A DNA stretch of 7,829 nucleotides from JAIPAH01 sp964345255 (GCA_964345255.1 CAYFQK010000159.1:1-7829), one strand, 5' to 3'. Shown: positions 1 to 6,490, counted from the stretch's first letter. The notes: a model not told the origin generated them from the letters alone. Translations and numbers: made by a program.

Positions 1-306
1 GATATTTACAATTTCATAAGAGGCCTGAGCCCTTATCCTGCGGCCTTTACAGAAATACTTGATAATGAGGGAAATGCGAGAGCGATAAAAATTTTCAGAG
101 CGGAGAAAATATTAGAATTCCATGAATATGAGATTTGCAGAATTATCACTGACAACAAAACCTATTTGCATATTTCGGTAAAGGACGGATTCATTTCTAT
201 CTTGGATTTGCAACAGAATGGCAAAAAAAGGATGGATACAGAGCAGTTTTTGAGGGGGGTAAATATAGGCCCGGAATGGCGTCTGAAATGTCAATCTTTT
301 CAATGA
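1..306 (+). CDS. fmt: Methionyl-tRNA formyltransferase, C-terminal part (5' end outside window)
   Basis: Frame 1 is open from the first base to a TGA at 304-306 and gives 101 residues, roughly the last third of a protein that is usually about 310-325 residues long. Fmt transfers a formyl group from 10-formyltetrahydrofolate to Met-tRNAfMet in the cytoplasm, making the bacterial initiator tRNA. The visible part is the C-terminal domain that contacts tRNA. It opens with the signature IRGLSPYPAAFT (residues 6-17 of the fragment), which matches the family's IRGLSPxPAAWT-type motif. Near the end it has LQQNGKKRMDTEQFLRG, the typical LQ.xGKKRM..xxFLRG ending. The catalytic formyltransferase domain lies to the left of the window and cannot be checked. 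Identity rests on these two motifs and on the end position; a truncated paralogue cannot be excluded. Confidence 0.88.
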   Translation, partial: DIYNFIRGLSPYPAAFTEILDNEGNARAIKIFRAEKILEFHEYEICRIITDNKTYLHISVKDGFISILDLQQNGKKRMDTEQFLRGVNIGPEWRLKCQSFQ

Positions 307-336
307 TTCGACGAAAAAATGGTCTTTACAGGCTGA

Positions 337-353
337 GTTATTAACAAAATAAC
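337..353 (+). terminator. Weak AT-rich hairpin after fmt, possible terminator
   Basis: GTTATT (337-342) can pair with AATAAC (348-353) around a five-base loop, 31 bases after the fmt stop, and ACTTTTA follows. The stem is only six pairs with two G-C pairs and the T-run is short, so this would be a weak terminator at best. It overlaps a pair of DnaA-box-like nonamers described under findings, so the symmetry may reflect that instead. Confidence 0.25.
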
Positions 354-392
354 ACTTTTATCAACAATTTAACAGAATATTAATCTTTAGAC

Positions 393-422
393 TTGTTTTT
401 TTATTTCAAACATATATATTTG
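393..422 (+). promoter_or_regulatory. Bacteroidota-type promoter of hup
   Basis: TTG at 393-395 and TATATTTG at 415-422 are separated by 19 bases. They match the -33 TTG and -7 TAnnTTTG elements known for the primary sigma factor of Bacteroides and relatives. Transcription would be expected to start a few bases after 422, giving an A-rich leader of about 40 bases before the hup ATG at 466. That leader has no clear Shine-Dalgarno sequence, which is common in this phylum. This is the best-formed promoter in the window, fitting a highly expressed nucleoid protein. Confidence 0.8.
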
Positions 423-465
423 CAAGTAGAGATTAACCTAATTTCTAACTAAAAATTCAAGAACT

Positions 466-738
466 ATGAACAAAGCAGAACTTATCGAAGCAATTGCTTC
501 TAAAGCAGACCTAACAAAAGCCGATGCCAAGAAGGCATTGGACGCATTCATCGAATCAACTACGAAATCACTGAAAAAAGGTGACAGAGTAGCGCTTGTA
601 GGTTTTGGCTCTTTCTCAGTAGCAAAGAGAGCTGCCCGTACAGGTAGAAATCCTAAGACAGGACAAGAAATGCAAATTCCGGCTAAAAAAGTAGTTAAGT
701 TTAAGCCAGGAGCTGATTTGTCTGACAGCGTGAAGTAA
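466..738 (+). CDS. hup: HU family DNA-binding protein
   Basis: This is a 90-residue protein, the full usual length for HU. HU dimers bend and compact DNA in the nucleoid and assist replication, recombination and transcription. The N-terminal helices begin MNKAELIEAIA with the usual alternation of acidic and lysine residues. The core turn GFGSF is at residues 46-50, and the beta-arm tip that intercalates into the minor groove is GRNPKTG at residues 60-66, with Arg61, Asn62 and Pro63 conserved. The C-terminal AKKVVKFKPG strand (73-82) is also typical. The gene is monocistronic: it has its own promoter at 393-422 and a strong terminator starting 21 bases after its stop. The family is certain; whether this is the main HU copy or one of several paralogues cannot be told from the window. 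Confidence 0.97.
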   Translation: MNKAELIEAIASKADLTKADAKKALDAFIESTTKSLKKGDRVALVGFGSFSVAKRAARTGRNPKTGQEMQIPAKKVVKFKPGADLSDSVK

Positions 739-759
739 ACGCTAAGTAAAAAGATGAAT

Positions 760-794
760 AAAAGAGGATATGCAAACCATGTCCTCTTTTTTTT
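760..794. terminator. Strong intrinsic terminator of hup, possibly bidirectional
   Basis: Bases 760-772 (AAAAGAGGATATG) pair with 778-790 (CATGTCCTCTTTT) in a 13-bp stem with one T-G wobble and a five-base loop. Eight T's run from 787 to 794, partly inside the stem and partly after it. This is a textbook rho-independent terminator for hup. The leftward glycosylase gene stops at 793-795, directly against this hairpin, so the same stem probably also ends the recQ-glycosylase transcript. Its T-tail on that strand is poorer (TTTTATTCATCTTTTT). Confidence 0.88.
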
Positions 795-1398
795 ATATAT
801 AAAACCGGTAAGGTAACGCCGCATCTCTGCCGGCATAATCCACGCCGATGCGTTTGCCGGCTTTAACCTCCCATTCCCGAACCCTTTCAGGATCCTCCAC
901 CCATACCATGAAGCCTTCTTTTTCCTCATACAAGGGCATGCCTGAAAAGCTATAATGTAAGCCCAGCGCTTTAGCCAGTTTACCCGGACCATTGGTCAGG
1001 GTCTTATCTCCCCGCTTTTTACGTGTCCTATGCAGCATATGCTCTATCCCTGATTCAGGCATTATGCCCCTGATTAACACCGCATCAGGAACGCCTTCTT
1101 TGTTGGTTACAATGTTAAAAAGGGAGTGGATACCATAACACAGGTAAATATAGGCTATGCCCCCTTCTTCAAACATTGGGGCAGTGCGAAGTGTCTTTCG
1201 CCCGCCGAAAGCATGAGAAGCTCTATCATCAGCACCGGCATAAGCCTCGGTCTCAGTGATAAGGCCTTCGGTAATTACTCCGTTGTTGCTGGTTATGAGC
1301 CTTTTCCCAATCAGGGATTTTGCAATCTGAACCACATCATTGCCTAAAAAAAATTCCTTAGGTACTACCTTCCGTCCAGTGATATCTTCTTTTTTCAT
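793..1398 (-). CDS. mpg: 3-methyladenine DNA glycosylase (AAG/MPG family)
   Basis: This 201-residue protein matches the usual length of bacterial AAG/MPG glycosylases, which remove alkylated or deaminated purines such as 3-methyladenine and hypoxanthine to start base-excision repair. Key residues of human AAG have counterparts at a constant offset of 74: the water-activating Glu125 is Glu51 and Tyr127 is Tyr53 (in ETEAY), His136 is His62, Tyr159 is Tyr85, the intercalating Tyr162 is Tyr88 and Asn169 is Asn95. The NGPGKLAKAL stretch (136-145) is also family-typical. The ATG at 1398 is chosen because no other ATG lies before the conserved PKEFF region; an AGGACAGG stretch just upstream could serve as ribosome-binding site. 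The gene starts inside the last 41 bases of recQ, so it is almost certainly co-transcribed and may be translationally coupled. It has no visible promoter of its own. Confidence 0.93.
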   Translation of the reverse strand: MKKEDITGRKVVPKEFFLGNDVVQIAKSLIGKRLITSNNGVITEGLITETEAYAGADDRASHAFGGRKTLRTAPMFEEGGIAYIYLCYGIHSLFNIVTNKEGVPDAVLIRGIMPESGIEHMLHRTRKKRGDKTLTNGPGKLAKALGLHYSFSGMPLYEEKEGFMVWVEDPERVREWEVKAGKRIGVDYAGRDAALPYRFYI

Positions 1399-3268
1399 CC
1401 TGTCCTATTTTTCCGCTATCCATTAAAAACCTCAGCACCTCCAAAAGCTTTTGCTTATTTGTTTTTCTGAGCCTTTCGCTTATCTGCTCAAACGTAAGAT
1501 TTTGCTCCAACAGGGGCTTGAGCATGTTCAATATGCTGTCATACTCTTTTTTACTCAGCTCAAGCTTGTTTTTCCTCACACAAACATCACACAAGCCACA
1601 CCGCTTGCTGCCCTGCTCGCCGAAATAATCCAGCAGCTGAACGCTGCGGCAGGTGTTGTTGGATTCTACATATCCTATAATGGCTTCCAGTCTCTTTTCC
1701 TGGACCTGCTTCCTGTGGTGATAATTTTCTTCAGATATATAAAGATTCTTGCTCTCCTGGCGCTCCTTCGTAAAAGTAAGCAGCGGTTTCGAATTGGCGG
1801 GGATATAAGTCAGTATATCGTGCTGCTGCAGATAGTCAAACTTCTTGACGATATTCTGCTCCGAAGTGTCGGCACGACGGGCCAGCATTTTCTCGTCAAT
1901 CGATGTAAACTGGGTGAATAAACCGCTGTAGGAGCGCAGCAGCAATTTGATGAAATCATCGATTTTTCGCTCCCGGAGCTGAAAACGGTAGAGCGTTTCT
2001 TTATCCACATCTAAATGGATCCGCGAGGGGTTCTTTATGGCTTCATTCAGCATAATGTACCCATCTTTTTCCAGGAATTTCAGGGCGTTGTATAAAACAA
2101 AAGGTTTTATCCCATAGCGCGCAGCAAAATCCTGCATATCAAATTCAAAGTTGGTCTCTCCCCCGCTTCCTACGGCCAGCTGATAATAATTTCCAAGCGC
2201 TTCATAAACCCGCTTTATCTGTTTCACGGGGGGATAAGCAGCCTTGAGCTGCTCCCGGGCATTGAGGATATCGTTATTATCATACAGCATCACCGCATAC
2301 GCCCTCTTTCCATCGCGCCCAGCGCGGCCCGCTTCCTGGAAATAAGACTCTATGGAGTCGGGAATATCCAGATGCACAACAAATCGTACATCCGCCTTAT
2401 CAATACCCATACCAAAGGCATTGGTCGAAACCATGATTTTGGTTTTTCCTTCCATCCACTCACTTTGCTTGCGATTTCGCGTGGGCATATCCAGGCCTGC
2501 ATGGTAATAATCCGCAGAAAAACCTTTCTTTTTCAGAATATGTGCATATTCCACCGTCTTGCGCCTTCGGCGGGCATATATAACACCGGTACCTCCCACA
2601 TTTTTAATCACCTTTTCCAGTCTCCCTGATTTATCTTCCTCTTTCTGGACAACATAAATAAGGTTAGACCTCCCGAACGATTTACGAAAGACGTTTTCCG
2701 TGTTAAATTTCAGCCGTTGCTGGATATCTTTCACCACTCCGGGGGTGGCTGTAGCCGTAAGTGCCAGCACGGGCACTTTTGGGATATAATCTCTTATCTC
2801 GGCAATTTGAAGATAAGGTGGGCGAAAATCGTACCCCCATTGAGAGATACAGTGCGCTTCATCCACGGCCAGCAGGTTAATGTCGAGGTAGGGCAGGTTC
2901 TCACGAAAAGCATCCGTGGTAAGGCGCTCCGGGGAAACATAAAGCAACCTGGTGTTTCCGTTCACCGCATTGGCGTAAACCAAATCGCGCTCGCGGGCGT
3001 GGAGCCCCGAGTAAAGAGCTGAAGCGCTGATGCCCCGTTTTCTCAGGTTACTGACCTGGTCTTTCATCAAAGCTATCAAAGGAGAGACTACAAGCGTTAG
3101 CCCCGGCTGCGAGAGGGCAGGAACCTGGTAGAGGATAGACTTGCCCCCACCCGTGGGGAATAGCGCCAGCGTATCGTCCCCGGAGAGGACGGATTTTATC
3201 ACCTCTTCCTGCATAGGCCTGAAAGAGCGATACCCCCAATAATGTGTTAAAACTTCCCGGATATTCAT
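1358..3268 (-). CDS. recQ: RecQ-family ATP-dependent DNA helicase (variant with displaced zinc site, no HRDC)
   Basis: This 636-residue superfamily 2 helicase unwinds DNA 3' to 5' during recombination and repair of stalled forks. It shows Walker A TGGGKS (39-44), the DEAH box (136-139) running into the RecQ aromatic-rich loop ISQWGYDFRP (141-150), motif III ALTATAT (169-175), and motif VI QEAGRAGRDG (311-320). The zinc-binding cysteines are Cys540, 557, 560 and 563, with the same C-x16-C-x2-C-x2-C spacing as E. coli RecQ (380, 397, 400, 403). Here they lie about 160 residues later, because a long segment with winged-helix-like character (about 350-535) sits between helicase core and zinc site. 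Only some 70 residues follow, with no recognisable HRDC domain. This resembles the shorter RecQ-like paralogue found in Bacteroidota, so calling it the main recQ is an inference. It is the first gene of a leftward pair with the glycosylase. Confidence 0.93.
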   Translation of the reverse strand: MNIREVLTHYWGYRSFRPMQEEVIKSVLSGDDTLALFPTGGGKSILYQVPALSQPGLTLVVSPLIALMKDQVSNLRKRGISASALYSGLHARERDLVYANAVNGNTRLLYVSPERLTTDAFRENLPYLDINLLAVDEAHCISQWGYDFRPPYLQIAEIRDYIPKVPVLALTATATPGVVKDIQQRLKFNTENVFRKSFGRSNLIYVVQKEEDKSGRLEKVIKNVGGTGVIYARRRRKTVEYAHILKKKGFSADYYHAGLDMPTRNRKQSEWMEGKTKIMVSTNAFGMGIDKADVRFVVHLDIPDSIESYFQEAGRAGRDGKRAYAVMLYDNNDILNAREQLKAAYPPVKQIKRVYEALGNYYQLAVGSGGETNFEFDMQDFAARYGIKPFVLYNALKFLEKDGYIMLNEAIKNPSRIHLDVDKETLYRFQLRERKIDDFIKLLLRSYSGLFTQFTSIDEKMLARRADTSEQNIVKKFDYLQQHDILTYIPANSKPLLTFTKERQESKNLYISEENYHHRKQVQEKRLEAIIGYVESNNTCRSVQLLDYFGEQGSKRCGLCDVCVRKNKLELSKKEYDSILNMLKPLLEQNLTFEQISERLRKTNKQKLLEVLRFLMDSGKIGQDEKRRYHWTEGST

Positions 3269-3284
3269 GAGATAATGCGCGTTA

Positions 3285-3292
3285 CGAAATTA
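3285..3292 (-). promoter_or_regulatory. Possible -7 element for recQ-mpg
   Basis: On the minus strand TAATTTCG differs by one base from TAnnTTTG and lies 17 bases before the recQ ATG. A neighbouring TATTTTG at 3293-3299 is one base too short for the consensus. No TTG is seen at the expected -33 distance. A promoter must lie in or near this 89-bp divergent region because recQ is the first leftward gene, but which motif is used is uncertain. Confidence 0.3.
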
Positions 3293-3327
3293 CAAAATAT
3301 CGATGAAGGAAATGCCTGTATCATTTG

Positions 3328-3335
3328 TATTTTTG
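3328..3335 (+). promoter_or_regulatory. -7 element of the aroK promoter
   Basis: TATTTTTG is an exact match to TAnnTTTG and lies 22 bases before the aroK ATG at 3358, predicting a leader of about 17-20 bases. There is no TTG at the -33 distance (about 3306-3308). The element overlaps an upstream in-frame TTG codon at 3325, which argues that translation starts at 3358 and not there. Confidence 0.6.
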
Positions 3336-3357
3336 TCTTTTGAACTTAAGTAATATT

Positions 3358-3876
3358 ATGAACTATCGCGGGCGGATTTATCTTGTGGGTTATATGGGTA
3401 GTGGCAAGACTACGATGGGACGAAAACTGGCCACTATGATGAATTATCATTTTACTGACCTGGATCAGCTTATCGAGAAGACGTACAAAACTTCCATCCC
3501 TCTTCTTTTTCAAAACTATGATGAGCATGCTTTCAGATTGCTGGAGCAGGAAATGCTGCACATCACTCAGTCTTACGAGCAAACCGTTATTTCCACGGGC
3601 GGCGGCGCTCCTTGTTTTTTTGATAATATGGATTTCATCAACCGGTCAGGCGTATCGATATACCTCAAACTTACTCCCGAACAACTGGCGGAGCGGCTTA
3701 AGAATGCGCAGAAAAAGCGCCCTCTGCTGCAAAGCCTGGAGGATGACGAATTACTTGATCATATTCATAAAACCCTCGCAAAACGGGAGGAATTTTACCG
3801 TCAGGCCAAAGTAATTGTTGATGCCTCATTCCAGGAGCCGGATCCTATCCTGAGAGCAATAGAGAACTTGCCTTAG
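3358..3876 (+). CDS. aroK: Shikimate kinase
   Basis: This 172-residue protein is the normal size for shikimate kinase, which phosphorylates shikimate at the 3-hydroxyl with ATP in the pathway to chorismate and the aromatic amino acids. Numbered from the ATG at 3358: Walker A GYMGSGKTT is at 11-19, the magnesium and shikimate-binding DLD at 34-36, Arg60 in the FRLLE segment contacts shikimate in the family, and the GGG loop is at 81-83. The lid arginine is Arg121 in KRPLL, and Arg143 precedes EEFYRQA. All catalytic positions look intact. The frame can be extended to a TTG at 3325, but that codon precedes the predicted transcription start and adds residues not typical of the family, so ATG 3358 is preferred. 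The gene is monocistronic, divergent from recQ, and its TAG overlaps the convergent rRNA methyltransferase stop by 4 bp. Confidence 0.95.
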   Translation: MNYRGRIYLVGYMGSGKTTMGRKLATMMNYHFTDLDQLIEKTYKTSIPLLFQNYDEHAFRLLEQEMLHITQSYEQTVISTGGGAPCFFDNMDFINRSGVSIYLKLTPEQLAERLKNAQKKRPLLQSLEDDELLDHIHKTLAKREEFYRQAKVIVDASFQEPDPILRAIENLP

Positions 3877-5279
3877 GCTTTTCTCTCCAGGAGCATGACA
3901 TTCTCTACATGATGTGTTTGTGGAAACATATCAACGGGCTGAATAGCCAAAACTTCGTAGTGTTCCATCAGCATATTCACATCGCGGGCCTGGGTGGCTG
4001 AATTACAGCTGACATAAACGATGCGCTGCGGCAAAAGGCTATTCAATTGTTTAACCACAGCGGGATGCATGCCGGCACGCGGCGGATCGGTAATAACAAT
4101 GTCGGGCTTACCATAGCCAGCCACAAAATCATCATCAAAGATTTTCATCATATCGCCTGCAACAAATTCGGTATTTTCGATACCATTGAGCCTGGCATTT
4201 TCGCGGGCATCTTTAACGGCATCCTCTACATATTCCACCCCCACGACCTTTTGCACATGCCTGGCTATGAAATTGGCGATGGTGCCAGCCCCCGTATAGA
4301 GATCATAAACCGTTTCATTACCGGCAACGCCGGCAAAATCTCTTGCCACATTATACAGCCGGTAAGCTTGCTGTGAATTCGTCTGGTAAAAAGATAAAGG
4401 CCCGATTTTGAAGCGAAGGTCTTCCATCTTCTCTATTATGTAATCTTTTCCTTTGTAATGAGTGGCCTCCAAATCAGAGAGGCTGTCGTTTTTCTTTGGA
4501 TTAACGGTGTAGAAAAGCGAGGTGATTTCAGGAAAAGTGTTTTCCAAATGATCAAGAAGTGGGAAAATAAGTTCTTTATCATCCTCGAGAACAATGAGGT
4601 TTACCAATACATCACCGGCATTGGTTTTCCTTATGGCAAGGTTTCTGAGAAAGCCCGTCCAGTTCCTTGGATTATAATAGGTATAGCCGTTCTCCAGCGT
4701 ATATCGCTTCACCTCAAGTCGGATTTTATTGGCAGGCTCTTCCATCAGGTAACAATGATTGATATCTACCACCTTATCAAAAATTCGTGGTATGTGAAAT
4801 CCGAGGCCCAGGTTTTCGCGCGATTCCCGGGGGATATCAGGCTCACCGGCATCTATCCATCGCTTATCGGCAAAAGAAAATTCCAACTTATTGCGATAAT
4901 ACCTGTCGGAGGGAGAAGGAATTATTGGCCGGACAGAACTTACCTCGATCTTGCCTATGCGCTGAAGATTATCCGTTACTTGTTTTTGCTTGAAGAAAAG
5001 CTGGTCGGCATAGCTCATATGCTGCCATTTACAGCCCCCGCACACCCCAAAATGCTCACAGAAAGGCTCAATATGCCGATCGGATTTTTCCCTGTAGTTA
5101 ACGATTTTCCCTTCGTAATAGCTTTTTCTTTTTTTGGTGACCTGCACATCTACCACGTCGCCGGGAACGGCATAAGGCACAAAAACAACCTTCTCATTCA
5201 CCTTACCCACTGCCTTGCCTTCCGAACCGGCATCAACAATCTCTACTTTCTCAAAGAAAGGCTTTTTCCCTCTACCCAT
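3873..5279 (-). CDS. rlmD: 23S rRNA (uracil-C5)-methyltransferase, RlmD/RumA type (TrmA family)
   Basis: This 468-residue SAM-dependent enzyme would methylate a uracil in 23S rRNA (U1939 in E. coli numbering for RlmD). An N-terminal TRAM RNA-binding domain covers about residues 8-65. Four cysteines for a [4Fe-4S] cluster are present: Cys74, Cys80, Cys83 (CEHFGVCGGC) and Cys176, close to the Cys74/80/83/162 set of E. coli RumA. The Rossmann methyltransferase domain has the SAM loop DLYTGAGT (326-333), DPPRAG (398-403), the nucleophile Cys425 in SCNSAT, and the catalytic-base glutamate Glu459 in HHVEN. FYQTN (298-302) is also conserved. The ATG lies inside the end of hydE (shared ATGGGTAG), so the two are probably co-transcribed and translationally coupled. 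Family membership is secure; the exact uracil (RlmD, RlmC or RlmCD-like) is not determined by sequence alone. Confidence 0.9.
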   Translation of the reverse strand: MGRGKKPFFEKVEIVDAGSEGKAVGKVNEKVVFVPYAVPGDVVDVQVTKKRKSYYEGKIVNYREKSDRHIEPFCEHFGVCGGCKWQHMSYADQLFFKQKQVTDNLQRIGKIEVSSVRPIIPSPSDRYYRNKLEFSFADKRWIDAGEPDIPRESRENLGLGFHIPRIFDKVVDINHCYLMEEPANKIRLEVKRYTLENGYTYYNPRNWTGFLRNLAIRKTNAGDVLVNLIVLEDDKELIFPLLDHLENTFPEITSLFYTVNPKKNDSLSDLEATHYKGKDYIIEKMEDLRFKIGPLSFYQTNSQQAYRLYNVARDFAGVAGNETVYDLYTGAGTIANFIARHVQKVVGVEYVEDAVKDARENARLNGIENTEFVAGDMMKIFDDDFVAGYGKPDIVITDPPRAGMHPAVVKQLNSLLPQRIVYVSCNSATQARDVNMLMEHYEVLAIQPVDMFPQTHHVENVMLLERKA

Positions 5280-6390
5280 TTTTGTTTGATTTTCTCTTCA
5301 TGCGTTCATGATAGTGTTTCGATGTCCCTGTTTCATCATACCCGATGTCATCACCGGCTATTGCTATTCGGGCCTCAAGGCAGTGCTTGCAGTCTTCAGC
5401 TTCTTCATCCTGGCATGGTTTATCTTCATACAGCAGATACCCTTCGCGATATTTTACAGGCGTGAGGTTGGGCATAATAATATTTGCCCCTGCTTTAAGG
5501 GCCTTTTCCCTGCCTACCGGGTCAAGCGTTTGCATAGCCGTAGTGGCAGCCATATTGATATCCTTCATCATAATACGGAGTATAGCCACCATTTTTAAAG
5601 ACAGCATAAAACGTTCGCGCTTTGTGGGAAGCTCATGGCGGTATTTATAAAGAGGGGTATCTTTGTGCTCTATGTAAGGCCCCATACCTACCATATCAAT
5701 ATCATTTTCCTTCATAAATATCAGATCATCCGCCAGGTCTTCATAGGTTTGAAAAGGCAGACCAATCATAACGCCCGTACCGGTTTGGTAGCCGATATCC
5801 TGCAACGTTTTTATGGCTTCCAGGCGCCTGTCGTAATCGTGCAGGGCATCGCCGGGATGTAATTTTTTATAGAGGCGGGTGTTACTTGCTTCAATGCGAA
5901 TCAGGTAGCGGTTAGCTCCTGCTTCAAACCATCGTTCGAACGTTTCCCTGCTTTGTTCCCCCATAGAAAGCGTAATGCCTATCTCCTGCCCTGCCCTGAG
6001 TTGAGTAATCTTTTCCAAAAGTTGAGTAACCTGCCGGGTAAATTTTTTATCGGTTCGCTCCCCCGATTGCAGAACGACAGAAGCAAACTGATTGTCAAGG
6101 GCATATTTTACCTGTTCCAAAACCTCTTCGTCGGTCATGAAGTAACGTTCGGTCTTCCCGTTAGCTCTTCTTATTCCGCAGTAAAAGCAATTTTTCGCGC
6201 AAATATTTGAAAACTCCAGAAGGCCGCGGAAATATGTTTTCCTGCCCACATATTCGGCTTTTACCTCTCCGGCTTTTTCAAACAGCTCCAAGGCCTCATC
6301 ACCTGTAGCCTTTAAAAGATAAACGATATCTTCCTTAGTGAATACCTCCTGCTCTATTATTTTCCCGGCCTGCGTGCTCATTTCTGTCAT
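5272..6390 (-). CDS. hydE: [FeFe]-hydrogenase H-cluster maturase HydE, radical SAM
   Basis: This 372-residue radical SAM enzyme acts with HydG and HydF to build the diiron subcluster of [FeFe] hydrogenase; HydE processes the HydG-made iron-cysteine complex. The SAM cluster motif is Cys64-x3-Cys68-x2-Cys71 inside FSNICAKNCFYCGIR, the form typical of HydE and its relatives. MGMGPYIEHKDTPL (235-248) is a further HydE-type stretch. Near the C-terminus Cys326-x7-Cys334-x2-Cys337 matches the spacing of the accessory cluster site in Thermotoga HydE (Cys311, 319, 322). This site helps separate it from the PylB relatives. The start is either ATG 6390 or ATG 6381 (Met4): the -7 element at 6402-6409 leaves only a few untranslated bases before the first, so the second is plausible. 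It is first in an operon with rlmD. No hydF, hydG or hydrogenase is in the window. Confidence 0.92.
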   Translation of the reverse strand: MTEMSTQAGKIIEQEVFTKEDIVYLLKATGDEALELFEKAGEVKAEYVGRKTYFRGLLEFSNICAKNCFYCGIRRANGKTERYFMTDEEVLEQVKYALDNQFASVVLQSGERTDKKFTRQVTQLLEKITQLRAGQEIGITLSMGEQSRETFERWFEAGANRYLIRIEASNTRLYKKLHPGDALHDYDRRLEAIKTLQDIGYQTGTGVMIGLPFQTYEDLADDLIFMKENDIDMVGMGPYIEHKDTPLYKYRHELPTKRERFMLSLKMVAILRIMMKDINMAATTAMQTLDPVGREKALKAGANIIMPNLTPVKYREGYLLYEDKPCQDEEAEDCKHCLEARIAIAGDDIGYDETGTSKHYHERMKRKSNKNG

Positions 6391-6401
6391 TATTTGTGTT
6401 G

Positions 6402-6409
6402 CAAATATA
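6402..6409 (-). promoter_or_regulatory. -7 element of the hydE-rlmD promoter
   Basis: On the minus strand TATATTTG is an exact match to TAnnTTTG and is identical to the hup -7 element. There is no TTG at the -33 distance; that position (about 6429-6431) falls in the centre of a perfect 14-bp palindrome. A promoter that lacks its -33 element but has a palindrome there suggests regulation by a bound protein, though this is inference. The predicted transcript would begin around 6396-6399, very close to the first ATG. Confidence 0.65.
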
Positions 6410-6423
6410 CTTTTATTAAAAAA

Positions 6424-6437
6424 ATTTCGCGCGAAAT
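6424..6437. promoter_or_regulatory. Perfect 14-bp palindrome, candidate operator
   Basis: ATTTCGCGCGAAAT reads identically on both strands, with a CGCGCG core flanked by A/T arms in an otherwise AT-rich 174-bp intergenic region. It lies 15-28 bases upstream of the hydE -7 element, covering where a -33 element would be, and about 75 bases upstream of the nnr -7 element. The position fits an operator for a dimeric regulator acting mainly on hydE. The regulator is unknown and no second copy is seen in an intergenic part of this window. Confidence 0.45.
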
Positions 6438-6490
6438 GCTGTTCTTTTCTCCCGTTGAAAAAACAGCTAAAATCTTATGAGGGTTTCCCT

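Noticed and set aside
438..992. A 184-codon open frame on the minus strand across hup and the glycosylase end
   Set aside because: It runs through the hup promoter-proximal region, the whole hup gene and a strong terminator hairpin, all of which are explained by other features. No family resemblance is seen.
1346..1353. Run of eight A (T8 in the coding sense) near the start of the glycosylase, a possible frameshift site
   Set aside because: The frame is continuous through the run, and the family motifs on both sides are in the same frame, so no frameshift needs to be invoked.
3325..3357. N-terminal extension of aroK from a TTG at 3325
   Set aside because: The TTG overlaps an exact -7 promoter element and so precedes the likely transcript start. 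The added residues do not resemble the family, and ATG 3358 places the Walker A at the usual distance from the N-terminus.
4813..4825. TTTTCGCGCGATT inside rlmD, similar to the 14-bp palindrome upstream of hydE
   Set aside because: It is imperfect, and lies inside a conserved coding sequence (ESRENLG region of rlmD), so it is more likely coincidence than a second operator.
4458..5465. A 335-codon open frame on the plus strand, antisense to rlmD and the end of hydE
   Set aside because: It lies opposite two genes with complete sets of family motifs in their own frames. Its translation has no recognisable motif, it crosses the gene boundary, and no promoter or start signal is visible. It is best explained as an antisense shadow.
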